From contig JAWUZG010000056.1 in assembly GCA_036785705.1 (NCBI GenBank), positions 13,586,001-13,650,000 on the forward strand: a DNA stretch of 64,000 nt, in the 5' to 3' direction. Source of the stretch: Acanthornis magna (taxonomy: Eukaryota; Chordata; Aves; Passeriformes; Acanthizidae). The position numbers and the translations under genes are program-made. Positions 21,121 to 32,960 of this stretch are shown piece after piece; position 1 is the first letter of the stretch, and the number at the start of each line of letters is the position of its first letter. The notes beneath the pieces were generated by a model, which saw nothing but the letters and a program-made list of their open reading frames with translations, did no database searches and was not told the DNA's origin.

Positions 21121-23157
21121 TTTAAATGGGAGCCGGTATGGGGTGGGCTGCAGGGGCAGAATGAACTGCTGCCTGACAGGAGGCAGATTTGCTCCTAATT
21201 GGGAGAGGCGAGCAGTCAGGAGAGGTACGGCTGTAACTCCAGGGACAAGAAGCATTTCCCAGCTGAGACCATCTGCTGTCATTTTTGACAGAGGAATTAA
21301 ACAAGCAATGCTTGTGGATAGCATGAGGGAGCTGGTGTGTGTCATGGGTGAGTGTTAGCTGGGGGTGAATCTGTCCTAGGGGCTGGAGAGGAGCCCTGCC
21401 CTGCTGTGGGAGATGAGCAGAGCTGTGTGGTGTTTGGATTAAAGGTGGAAAATAAATGCTGGGAGTGCTTGAAGTCATTGCTCAGCCATTGGCTGGGAGC
21501 ACACTGTCCAGGAAGAAAACAAAAATGTCCTTTTGTATGTACAGCTGTTTCTGGCCGCCCTGAAGACACCCCAGGAACAGCAAAGGCAGGTTTTGGTGTG
21601 TTTTCCCCTAGTCCCAAGTGGTGCTGTGGAGGTACCATCTGGAGCACAATTGCTGTGAGCTGTTGGTTTGCCAACATGGACAATTTGTTCTTGTTTGCAT
21701 CCTGTAATTTCCTGCTCCGTTAAAACAGCTGAGTCATTTTCCCATGAATGTGATTTTAAAAAGTTTTTTGATATTTCACTTTCTGTTTTAAACATCTTAG
21801 CGTGTGGCTTTCCCTCAGAAGTTTTCATTTGCTTTCTTTAAAGGAAGCACTTGTTCTCACTGGGAGCCAGAGCAGTGCTGCCTGGCCATGCTTCAGAGCA
21901 GTGATGGGTTCTTATTCCTGCGCTCGTGTTGTGCTAATGGCTGTGAAAAATTGGAGCAAGAAGTCTGTCCCTGCCCTTTAAATCTCCCTGTCTAACTCAA
22001 TTCTGTTATCTCAGACGTTTTTCCTTGGGAAAAGCAAGATTCCAGCGTCATGTTAGCGGCGTTGCTCATGATTCTGAATTATTGACTTGATGTGTGTGAA
22101 TCTGAGGAATCTCGAAGTTATTTCTCTGCAAAAGCACGTGTGGTGTAAGAACAATGGCTCTGGAAATGGAGAGAGCAGGACAAGCACTGTTTGATCACCC
22201 TGACCTTCGCCAAAGGGGGGTTTCCATCTGGGAATGAGGCAGGAGCTTCCCCACCCCTCACTTCCCTGCCCCTGTGCTCAATTGGCCTTTAGCTGGTGCA
22301 AGTTTGACTGAAGTGGACACACATGTACTAGGAATTGGACTTGAGACCAGCAATTAATTTCACATAATACCTTTGTTGTCCCTGACTTGGACCAGATTTG
22401 AACTGCTGACCTGGAGATGAAAGTCACCATGGTCCCCTAATAGTCCCCTGAGGCGGGTGGGTGAGCAGCTTTCTTGCTGCCTGTGCTAAAAACCCATGGC
22501 CAGGCTGCTCCCTGCCTCCCTCAGCTTTAACCCTCTCCCAACCCTCTTCCTTCTCTCCACCTCCTCCAGCTCTCTCTGCCTGCTGGGCATGACCAGGATA
22601 AAAGGAAGAGCAATGAGAGCCATATGTGGAGCCTTTTAACCCTTCTGCTGTGGCCCGTGGTGAGCCTGGCTGGGGGTGAGATGTGCAAATCCTGGGGTCC
22701 CCTGGGTTGTTTGAGCCCCCAGACATGGCATTAGGGGCACTGCATCAAGTGGAAATGTGTTTGCTGGGGGAGAAATGGGGGTGTTCAGGAGTGGAAGACC
22801 TGGAACTGGCATCCAGTTGTAGAGCACAGGATTCCTTTCATCTTCATGTGGTCATCTTCACTCTTCTCTAGTCCCCTGCATCTCCCCATGTGGTGACAGT
22901 GACTGGTGGGATGTACTGGAAAGCAAATTCCCAGCATCTCTGATGCTGCAAACACATGGAATTTTCCTTTCCCATAACACCATCCACAATCCTCTTCCCG
23001 ACGTAGACTAGGAAAACCCCTCTGACCTTGCATCTTTCCGACAAGATGCAAGATCATCCATTTTCCTGTCCTTCGTGTTGCTGAGCCATAAACCTGAAAC
23101 TCCAGAAGCTGTTTCAAGACTGATGTGCCCTGGGGTGGGGAGGTAAATTGAGCGTGG
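21121..23157. other. non-coding stretch
   Basis: Unique sequence. Open frames near 21122-21723 (104-123 codons) overlap on both strands and are not called. 22010-22150 keeps CpGs with ATTATTGACTTGATG (22078-22092) and could be another conserved block. Confidence 0.45.
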
Positions 23158-24123
23158 TTAAGTTTCACTCTGTAGCCAAAGGTTTATAGCTGAAGCTGTC
23201 TTGCCTCGAGGACCTTCAGAAACTGTGCTTGAAATGCATTTCTGAAAGGGGATTAGCCAAACCCAAAATATTCCTGAGCAGCTCCACCTGAGCAGAGCAG
23301 GCAGGGAGTGCCTGTCTCTCACCTTGTCCCTGGCCTGTCTCCTTGACTCCTTTTGATGTCCCAGCGCTCCTGCTCTGGCCCTGACTCTGCTGTGATGCCC
23401 TGACTGAGATCCAGGCTGGGTAAGGAGCAAAACACAAAGCTGTTCCCATCTGATGGCCAAGCAATGTGAATTATGAATAGCTGCCATCCTGTTCCCAGCA
23501 ATCCTAGCAGCCAACTGGGATGAGAAGGAGCCCCTCAGCACTGGGGATTGGTCTCGTTTTCCCCCTTGGAGCAGAGGTGCTGTGATTTGGGCTGCATCCC
23601 CAGTGAGATGTGCACAGTGCCAAGTCTTGTTGCTGTGGTTGCGTGGTGGCTTCTCTGAGGTGTGTTTTATGGAGCCTAAAATCCACGTGAGAGGAAGGAA
23701 AAGTGAACTACACCCTAGTAAAATATCCTGATTTGGTGCTAGCCAGGAAGGGCCTTGCTGTGGTCTGGTGAGCACCAAGGAGTGACAGGCGTGCTCTGGC
23801 AGCAGCGAGGTTTGTGCTGCAGAGAACTCCCACCCTGGAATGCAAAGGATTTTATGGGCACTAATAAATTTAACCTCATGTGTTGACTCTAAAAATGTGG
23901 TGGTAATGAAGCAGCCTGGATTTGCAGATAAGGGGAGCAGGGCACAGAGTAATGTGCTCATTCCCCTGCGCTTGCAGGACCTTCCAGCAGTGTAGGTGGG
24001 ATGACACCCAGGAGTGCATCTCTCCTGCACATTGAGCTTTCCTTCAGGCTCTTGCTCCTTGCCACGATGCACCCAAATATCCTCTTCCAAAATCCTCCCT
24101 CTGGCTCTCCTCCAGCAGTACAT
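23158..24123 (-). other. longest open frame in the window (321 codons), probably not a gene
   Basis: A single uninterrupted minus-strand frame from 24123 to 23158. The translation has no recognisable domain, no clear signal peptide or membrane segment, and a scattered Cys/His/Arg-rich composition typical of non-coding DNA. It does not match CR1 or retroviral proteins I know. A run this long is unusual by chance for this base composition, which is why it is listed. Low local stop density on this strand may explain it. No promoter, splice site or poly(A) signal clearly frames it. Confidence 0.1.
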
Positions 24124-25823
24124 GGGTTACTTGTCACTAGTCTTGGACAAGTTCCTCAGAAAAACAGGCTTGTTGTTAACCTGGCACTCTCCATCCAGGA
24201 ATACCTCACTGCCGGAGGAAAAAAAAGTCCTGGAAATCAGAAAAATGCTGACGCCTCCATAGGTCCCACTGTGTCTGCTGTGCTGCTCGGCCATGCCCCT
24301 CTCGAGGGCTGGCTGCCAGACCAGTGACAGCGTTCCTGAGGAGGGGAACACGTTCCTGCAGGTCCCACGCTGAGCAGGGCGCGGGACAGCTGAGCTCTGC
24401 AAGCCTTGCACAGCTCCTCACCAGCTGACACGGAAACACCAGAGGCACCCTTTCCCCAGCTGATTTTTTTTCCCCCCCCCTTAGTCCTCTCCCTCTCTCA
24501 CAGATGTCTTTAGGACTTTACTAAGTCTTGCATTGAGGCTCTTGGCCCTGATGAAGCAGAAGCTGCCCTCAGGCAGCTTTTGGACAGCTGGATGAAGACA
24601 TCACTCGTCAAGCATCAGCCCTCTCCAGGTAACAAATCTCTTGCTCCTGCTCTGCAGGAATGTCTCAGTCACGGGCTCACACCTGAGGCTGTGAGCCTTC
24701 TGAGCCCCTTCTCCCCTTCTCCCCTTCTCCCGGGCTGACCCTCCCTGCTGCTGGGACAGGGAGGGTGAGTGGTGCACACAGTGCTGCTCTGAGCTTGGCC
24801 CCGTGAGCCTGAGTGGGCTCCAGTCCCAGCCAAGCAGCTCCCAGTTCATCCAGAGCGGTGGGGAAATCTCAGTGCAGGCCAGAAGGAATCCTGTCCCTTA
24901 GGAAGGGGAAAAGCTTCTGCTTCCATGATGGAAAGGGTCATTGGGATGCAGCACTGTCCCCCTCGGCTCCCTGCAGACCCCTAATCCTTCCTGCCACCTC
25001 CCATCCACTCAGCTGGGCTGTCCCACTCAGCCCTCATTGCTACCTCAGCCTTCTCCTCTCTCATGCTGTATAATAATGATATTAATAATAACAAACACTT
25101 TAATTTTTTTCCCCTGGGGTCACAAAGTGAAATGGGAACTCACGAGAAAGGATTTATGTGAACGTGAAGGACGTTAGTTCAGGAGGTTGGTCCTGGTCAG
25201 TGAATTAGTGTCCCTCAGTGTCTTTCTACAGGGAGGTGATGAGATGACAACTCAGCCGTCCTGCTGACATATGGGAGAAAAATGAGAGTGTATTTGGAGC
25301 AGGAGTGAAGGCTGGGAGGGACCATTCCCTCCCTACACTGCTCGACAGCAGGAGATGGCACCAGCTCTGGAGGCTGTGCCTGAACTGCCTGTTTAGATAC
25401 AGGTTTGGGGTTTAGGTCCGTGTCCAGTGAATTTTGGCTGCTCTGCTCCCTAAGGGATCAGGCAGGAAGGTCATATTTCCTTTGTGCACAACAGGGATGT
25501 GGTAACAAGGAGAGTATTTTGCCTTAGAAACCGTGTTGCAGTGGGTATGATGACCTTGTTCAGCTTTTTGGATCTCCATAACACTTTTGGGTTGTGTAGT
25601 ATCCAAAAGCAAACTTTGGGGCTGCGTCTGCCTTGTGTGCTGGGCTGGGCATGGGGAATGGGGGCTTTGAAGCACGGTAATGTTTTTTTTTGCTAGGGAA
25701 GCTTCTCCTAGGACCAACAGGAAATATTTCTGCAGTCTTTGCCATGTGTCCCAAAGCATGAATTGCCTCCAACACATGGGGAGGGTGCTGAAAATAGCAG
25801 CATGCAGACCTTCTTTAGGAGGG
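24124..25823. other. non-coding stretch with small simple repeats
   Basis: A T8C9 run lies at 24464-24480. An 8-bp unit CCCCTTCT is repeated 3.4 times at 24705-24731. AT-rich trinucleotide sequence (ATAATAATG, TTAATAATAA) is at 25070-25090. No gene is seen. Confidence 0.55.
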
Positions 25824-25852
25824 AAAAAAAAAAAAAAATATATATATATATA
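25824..25852. repeat. poly-A plus (TA)n compound tract
   Basis: Fifteen A at 25824-25838 run directly into seven TA units at 25839-25852. No retroposon body is recognised upstream, so slippage-derived microsatellite is the simpler reading. Confidence 0.92.
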
Positions 25853-27019
25853 AAGAAAGGGACACATGGTAGGCAGCAGGAGAAAGGCAGTGATGGAGCC
25901 CTTCCAGGGAAAACAACTCTGTTATGGGTCGTGGAGTAAACACAGATGTCTGGAATTGCAAGTAGCCAGAGGGAGAGGGGCAGAGTGATCTCGTGGTTTG
26001 CTGGAGAGGGTTTGCCTCGGGGGCAGGCTGGTGGATGCTGGCTGCAGGGTGAGGCAGCAAATCCCTGCTTGGGAATGAGCTCTGGAGAGGCATGGCAGCC
26101 CTGTGTGGGTCTCACCAGCTGTCCTGGCCTCTCTGGGAGTGGGCTGGAGTTTTTGTTAGGGGCAGGGGATCAGTGGAACAGGAAAAAAGCCCTCAGCTTG
26201 GCCAAAGTCATGTCTTGGGTGTTTTTATCAGTGAAGAGTCAAGCAAGCTTTGATCTCCCATGTGTCACTGGGCAATCTCACTTTTGCTCATAGTTTTAAA
26301 CCACGAGAAAGAGGAGCCTTAAAATAAATCGAATGTATTGTGGATGTGGAACTGGGAATGTACCCTGAGAGGGGAACAGAGAGGATCTATCCTTCCCAGA
26401 CAATTCTGGGTCCTGCTGCTGAGCTAACCTCTACTGGAGGAAAAATCCTCTATATTTCAGTTACTTAGATGTGGAAAACAAAAGGAAGGGAAAAACAACA
26501 ATTATTTTAAAAGAAAAATAACAAAGCAATGACAGATAGTGGAGCCACTTATTCCTTTCTGGCTGAGCAGTTTGGGAGGAACACCACGAAGGGCTGTAAG
26601 AGCATGGCATGGTTCTCCCTCCTCTGCTCTGTGAGCTTCCAGCTCTGAGGGTTTGGCCAGCAGAGAGACTTCTTTTCGGGAGAGCAGAGAGACTTTGCTT
26701 TTCAGGAATTCTTTATCACTATTTATTGCATCCATTGTAGTGCCTGATAAAGAAGGGAAAAGAAATCTTAAAAAATACAGGTGAGAAGTGTTACAAGGGC
26801 ATCATCCTTTGGTTAAGCATGTACTTTGAGATACATTAGCAAGGTTTCCTTTAGAAACTGAATTTGCCTGTATTTCTTAGGGAAGGGAAACCAGAGCTGC
26901 AGCTGCTGGAGTGCTGTGCAATGAGACCTGGAGCAGCTCAGCTCCCTGCAGTGCGAATGGGCCTGGATTCTGACCTCACCCGGGCTGCAGGCGGTTGCAG
27001 GAGGAATAAAAAAATAAAT
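25853..27019. other. non-coding stretch
   Basis: Unique sequence. No exon, repeat or RNA gene was recognised. Confidence 0.5.
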
Positions 27020-27135
27020 CTGGGCTTGTTGCCATGAATAATATGATGTCTTTACATCCTGACCTAATTGTATTAATTCTTCATGGCAAATATCATATGG
27101 AAGTGGCTGATTAGTAGCTAGCAATGAGAGTGGTA
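27020..27135. promoter_or_regulatory. candidate conserved non-coding element
   Basis: A short AT-rich non-repetitive block with CCATGAATAATATGATG (27032-27048), CTAATTGTATTAATTCTTC (27064-27082) and GGCTGATTAGTAGC (27105-27118). Several homeodomain-type cores lie within 90 bp. Speculative. Confidence 0.2.
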
Positions 27136-28407
27136 TTGGCCATCTGGTGTGCTCGGCTTGGAAGGAAAAAAAAATCAGGATGAAACAAAGCTGAAACACA
27201 TGAGTCTTTCAGATAATGAATTAGCCAGATTCATTAAATTTCGGTTCAGATTTGTCTCTGCTGACACTTGTGTACGGGCAGGGCACAAGGCGGTGGTGTC
27301 TAGGGGGAAAGTGATCCCTGTGAGCTGATGGTGTGCAGTGAATTGTGGTTATTTTGCAAGTAAGAACCCATAGGAAACAGTGGTGTCAGCTCTGTTTTAC
27401 CTGAGCTACCCACAGGTTTGCTTTTGTTAACCTTATGTTAAGTTTCTATGAGCTTTACCCAGGGAGTGCAGCTCATTCATGAGCAAAATTAATTAAAATC
27501 AACCTGCTTTTCATCCCGAGAGTAAAAGTAGAGAGGGAAACTGATCTTTTTTCTTATGTCTTGCCTTGGCAAAAGCATCTGAGCTTTGTCTGGCAAGGCA
27601 GTCATATAAATCCTTCCCTTTAAACTCTGCTCACCTCTGGCTGCACAGTGACAGGCAGCTCAGCGACAAAAGACCTGTCTGTGATTTTGCTCTTGTTGAG
27701 TTTTAAATTGTTTTTTCCTTCCCTGCAGCCCCGGGAAAAGGTGGTATGATGGAATGGCACTCTGCACTGGCCTGAGGAGTGCTGCAGCTTCTCTTGGGGT
27801 TTGGCAGCACAGATCTCCCATGAGATCTCCCGAGGCTGAGGTGTGCACACTTACTGAGTGAGATTTGGCTTCACACGCTAAGATATTGGGGCTTTTGCTG
27901 AAGGATTTTTTTTTGTTGTTGTTGTTGGAATTAGCCAGGAGGATCCCAGCTTTGTTTGGAAAACAGGGTGGGAAGCTTGAGATGAGAACTCGAGGGCTCC
28001 AGGGGGATGACAAAGTGGCTGAGTTCCTTGGCTGGGTGGGGAGAGCAGCCAGGGAACCTGGGCTAGAGTCAGAGGTTTCCATCTGTATGAGGGTTGGCCA
28101 GAGGTGAGCTTGAACTCACTCTTCGGCCAAATGTCCTTGCTGGACTGGTCACTGAAAGACCTGGGCATGCCAAAAGTTTGCTGTGCTCTGCAGTGCTTCC
28201 TCCTGGAAGGCTTTGGGGGAAAAAAAGTTTGTTTTTGTTACCAGGGAATTTCCTGCACTGCACCTGTGCGGGCTGGAAACAAGTGAGTGGTGGCGAGTTT
28301 GTCTGCAATTGAATCTGAAATATTATTCAAGAACAACAGCACTATGAACTGGCAGGAGAGCCCTGATCCCTTGGTCCCAGGTATGGTTACAGGGAGGAGC
28401 TGAGCGC
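27136..28407. other. non-coding stretch
   Basis: A T9 run followed by (GTT)4 is at 27906-27927. 27420-27530 has AT-rich motif-bearing sequence (AAATTAATTAAAATC). The 140-codon minus-strand frame at 27660-28082 is not recognised. Confidence 0.5.
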
Positions 28408-28660
28408 TTTTGTCTTTATTCCATGTTTATTAGGTGCCTAATGAGCTCTGGTTCTGCTTTTAATTTAAGCCAGCCCTTCTCCCCCCCACCTCCTCCCCAA
28501 CAATTAATGACCAACACCATAATCCAACCTGATTGCCCGACAGACAAGGAGTGCTCTATAACTGTGGCCTTTTTAACAGGCTCCTTATTAAACCTTTTTC
28601 TGGATAAACAAGCTGGGGGGAGGCTGCTGGGGGTCATATATTTCCCAAACACTCCAGAGC
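28408..28660. promoter_or_regulatory. candidate conserved non-coding element
   Basis: Non-repetitive sequence with TTTATTAGGTGCCTAATGAG (28426-28445), TTTTAATTTAAG (28458-28469), ACAATTAATGACC (28500-28512) and CTCCTTATTAAACC (28581-28594) around a short pyrimidine run. Clustered ATTA cores suggest an enhancer. Inference only. Confidence 0.22.
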
Positions 28661-28907
28661 TGCCAAAGCTCTGGACCAAAGTATGTGTGCTCAGAGCTGT
28701 GAGAGTCACTTGTCAGTGGCTTTAATGACAGATGCTCCTAATGGTGTGTGCCTTTCTCTGAGGAATGCGTCACAGGCTGCTGGGAGCAGCACGAGGTTCC
28801 AGAGTAACTCTGAGCAGGGGATGGACGTGATGATTGCAAGAAGCCCCAAATTTGTGATGTTCTTGGAGGAGCCAGGCTCCTGCGACACAGCCACCACCTT
28901 GCCTCCC

Positions 28908-28966
28908 TTATTAAAGATTGGGCTTAATGATCTTAAAGGTCTGTTCCAACTTCAGTGATTCTATTT
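28908..28966 (+). mobile_element. CR1: CR1 LINE 3' end, very short
   Basis: Sense-strand CR1 tail: 'gggcttaatgatcttaaagg', 'tctgttccaac' and 'gtgattctattt'. Only the last 60 bp is recognisable. Confidence 0.82.
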
Positions 28967-31151
28967 AGGCAGGATACAACCTGATGGTGTTGCAGGATAA
29001 AGGTTTGTGTGCTGTGGGCTAGGACTGTGCAAACATCCCCTTCCCAGGAGGAGGAAGAACGTTCCCAGTCCTGCTCCAACTTGGCTAGATGGGGTATTTC
29101 CCTGGATTTATTTCAATTATGGATTTCAGACTTCTGTAGATACTGGAGCTGGTTCCAGGCTGGTATTTCATGTCTGTGGCTGCTGATGGAGACCTGGGTA
29201 TGGTGACCCTGGTACGTCTCACTTGGATCACACTGCAGGATTTGTTCTTCTCCAAGGTGCAGGGCTGCTGCTGGAAATCTTGTTGAGCATTGAAGCACCT
29301 AACAATTGGCTGTTGTTAGGTAAGAGTTCGAGTGAGGCTTTCCTATTTATTTTACTTAAAGACACAAAAAACAATCAGATGGGAATCTCTCTTGATCATT
29401 CATAAAATCTGTCTGGGTTTGGAGCCAGTGACCTGCAGGTCAAAGGGCATTTTTTGGCTGGATGGTGTGATGCAATGAGCAGTAGGTGTTGTCTCACACT
29501 GCTGCTTCCAGCAGCAGCTCTAGGATCACTCTGTTTCCCAGAGAAGTGGCTTTTCCTTTATTTCTCCTGTGGACTCCTGCTGTTTGTTCATTACTAGCCT
29601 AAAAATAAACAGAATCTTGTTTGGAAGCAAGGCTTTGCCAGCTGATTATGGGGAACCTAAAATATACTGAACTCTGATTCATCAGGGCATGATAAGATTT
29701 GATCCTTTTATAACTGGTATGTGGAGGCCTGCTTTATAAATAATAATATCATGTGATTAATATGACACAGAAGTTATAATTAATAGCAACATCCCATGTG
29801 ATGGGAAGGGTAAACGCAGCCAGACACCTTTCCACCCCATCTGAAGCATGTTGGGGCAATAAAGCAAGTGTTAAAAGTACACCTGGCATGGCCCTGCATT
29901 TAACAAATGCTACAGAATGAGTCACAAATAATAATACAAGCTTCCATTGATTAAAAAAATTGGGATAATGATAATGAGCCAGTGACCTCAGCTGCAATGG
30001 ATGGCACTGTACAAATACAAATAATTATGCAAGTGATTTGCTTAGCATTGATGGTGTCTGCTGTGAGGTAAAACCATCCTGGGGCTCTGTGGGAAGGTCC
30101 ATGCAAAGAACAGCAGGGCCAGTGCTTGCTTGAGCTATGGATAGTTCCTGCAACTGCTTAGCCTCTGGGGGACTGGAATAGTTTCTGCTACCTGCACTTT
30201 CCACATGTCTGCTGAGACCAAGGCAGAGGGAACTCCCACCTCCAGGGATCACCAGACTAGGCAAATATATGCTTGCATTTATTTGATTTAAACAAAACCA
30301 ACCACCTCATACCAACCTCAGTATATGTTTGTTCATTTGTTCCAGGGTTAGCAGGACCCAAATGTATTGTTTTAAAAACATCCTCGCTTCTCTCCAGCAG
30401 TTTTACTGCTTCCAAATATGTTCTGTGCCCCTGCTCAGCAGTAGGTAGTTATTTAAAACAATACATTTCTCTTCTGTGCAGTGCCTTCTCAGAGGTCTTG
30501 GCTTGTTCAGGCTTTAACTAGGCTTTAGCATGCAAATTTAATGTGTCATTGTGGCATACTTAGGAATAATTAATATAGAGGGGTTACTTGTAAATTGGTG
30601 CTGGGGACAGATTTGTGAGGCCAACCCCAGCAGTGGTTTTCCTTTAAACTCTCGAGCTGATGACGGGTTTGATGTGAGAGTGTCAAGTGACATTTACTAG
30701 TGGGAGGAGGCCAGGAGTATTTATATTTTGGATGTGTGTGGTGGGAGGTTTTTTTTGTTTTTTTTTTCCCCTCATCACTTTTTTCTCTTCCCAAATTTTG
30801 CAGCTGTGCTTTGATTTACATGAAGTGGACAAAGCTGCAAGTCTGCAGCGTTCCAGTTCCTTCCCACATCAGGGACCAGAATGGCAATTCCAGCAACCCC
30901 CTGGGAAAAGGGGCTGGGATATTGAATGTGGGATATGAAGGCAGATGAACTTATGAAATCTTGGCTAAGATATGGCAAAAATTGGTGTATCTGCTACAGC
31001 AGGAAGCCTCTGCTAAACTTGTCACAGAAGGCTGGAAATATTTTGGGGGTGCAAGAGTCAGCTCTTTTGCTGTCCACAAAAGCTTGTTCACTGCAGTCCC
31101 CTTCTGGAAGCACAATGTAAAATATTTAAGGGGTTTTTGTAAAATGTTTTT
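28967..31151. other. non-coding stretch
   Basis: Unique sequence. ATGCAAAT (octamer) is at 30530-30537. A small hairpin CTGCTG-CTTC-CAGCAG is at 29499-29514. 29720-30040 is AT-rich and non-repetitive. No gene is seen. Confidence 0.5.
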
Positions 31152-31177
31152 AAAAAAAAGAAAAAAAAAAAAAAAAA
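31152..31177. repeat. interrupted poly-A tract
   Basis: A8-G-A17. The upstream 60 bp is AT-rich, but I recognise no processed pseudogene or SINE body. Confidence 0.92.
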
Positions 31178-32699
31178 GGAAAGCTGCAAATTCCCTTTTA
31201 AGCCAGGAAGGAGAGACAAGCCCTCCTGTTCTGGGATGCAAATGGGCTTGTTACAGAAAGGGACGGGGAACAAACCTTGTCTGGAACAGCTGGGGCCGAT
31301 CCCCATCAGAGTCAGGATGCAGGACCAGATGGTCAGCTCTCCTGTGACAATCCTGTTTTTTATTTACATGAAAACACACTTTTGGTTGGGGGGAAAAATG
31401 TAGCCAATTCTGCTGTGAAGAAATGTAACAAAAATGAAAAACTTCTCTATGCTGAGAAACTCCATTCCTGTTTGACTGCTCTATCAATAGGAATATCAAA
31501 TAAAGAGTAAGAAGATCAAGAAGGGAAAGCATCAGCTCTTTTTTGGCTTTCGGGGACCTGCAGAAATAGAGAGAAAAATTGCTGGTAGTTGATATATTGA
31601 CCGGTTTTCATTATAACTTCAGTTCTTCTTTCAGCTGAAAGAGAAGATATGATATGTCTTGATTAAATGAAATGTCATCTCAGTGTTGAATTAATTACGT
31701 AGAACATGGGCAAGGACTTGGTATTGTATTAATTTGGCTGCTCTGGAGAAAACATCAATAGGCTGTTTGTGGATGATAACTTCATAGTCTGTCAGCTTCT
31801 GCCTAGGCTCTCTAAGCTCCTTGCAAGCACTGGTGTGTTAATCTTGGTAAAGGCAGCGAAATCATTAAAATTTCCCTTTTGTGCAAGCTAGAGCAGCACT
31901 AAGAAACCTTTCAGGCTTTCCCTTTGCAGTTTAAAGGCAATGGGAATTTGCTGCACAGAGGTGTGGAGGACTGGACCCTAAATAAACAACTTAAAGCCTT
32001 TCTGGTCCCTACTGAGTTGCACAAGACTGGCATCAGAGATGGAAAGAGAAGAGCAGATTTCCATGATTTTCAGTACTGAAGCTTTTAAACGAGTATTGAG
32101 TTGTTCCCTGCCTGGTGGCTGATTAAGACCCAGCCACAGCCAGGGGTTGGCAAAGATCAAGATCAGTTTTACAAGCAGAGATTGACTCAAGTGAGTTGTC
32201 ACAGTCTGCTTTTCTGGGAAAAGGCAATTATAACTCAGGAAGTTCTGATGTGAAAATAATTTTGGCAGATATGCTCTTTTTTTAATAGTTTATGCATGCA
32301 AAAGCAGTAGTGAAGATAAGGTGATGGGAAAGGTGAATCAAAGCAAAAGTCTCTTTGTGTGGGGTCATGTTTTGTTTCAGAGATGTGCCCAAAGGAAATC
32401 TAAAGATGCTCCCTGGATTTGCCACCACATTTAACAGGTCATTTCAGGCTTGAGGAGGGGATTCCTGGAACTTTGTAAAAGGGTTTAAAACCTGCCTTTT
32501 TGAAAGACCCCATGGGCAGAGGTACAATGACTGATCTACTCACAACATCCCAGCCCTGATTTGGGTTACTCTTGGGGCAAGGCAGGATAATAGTGATGCT
32601 TCCCTGCCTGCCCAACCCCTCACCCTCCCCTGGAGATGGCTAAAAAGGTTCTGTTCTGTACCCAAGTGCAGAGCCCTCCCCTCCAGGTAGGGTCTCAAA
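31178..32699. other. non-coding stretch
   Basis: Unique sequence. 31580-31740 is AT-rich with TTAATTACG-type motifs. No open frame is worth calling. Confidence 0.5.
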
Positions 32700-32960
32700 T
32701 CACAGGCGGCGTTACTGGCAGCCGCTGTGGGAGGTTTTATGGCGCAGATGTAGTTTTATGGTTATTATTTATATTTATGGTTCATTGGATCAAGGCCCCC
32801 AATTTACCTCATAGCTCTCCAATGTCAACAATTATCAGGCAGCTGCTAATTGGGGCTGGATCAGAAAATCAGCAGCCTCCTATCGCTGAAAATCTCCGTG
32901 GGTGACATTTCTGACACCTCCAAAATCAATGGCAACAAGCCCAACGACACTGAGAAAACC
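32700..32960. promoter_or_regulatory. candidate conserved enhancer-like block
   Basis: Non-repetitive sequence with close-set motifs: SOX-type AACAAT at 32827-32832, E-box CAGCTG at 32840-32845 and homeodomain-type TAATTG at 32847-32852. Near the left edge GCGGC and GCCGC form a 5-bp inverted pair around a 10-nt spacer (32707-32726). SOX, bHLH and homeodomain sites side by side are common in neural enhancers. This is inference without alignment. Confidence 0.28.
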
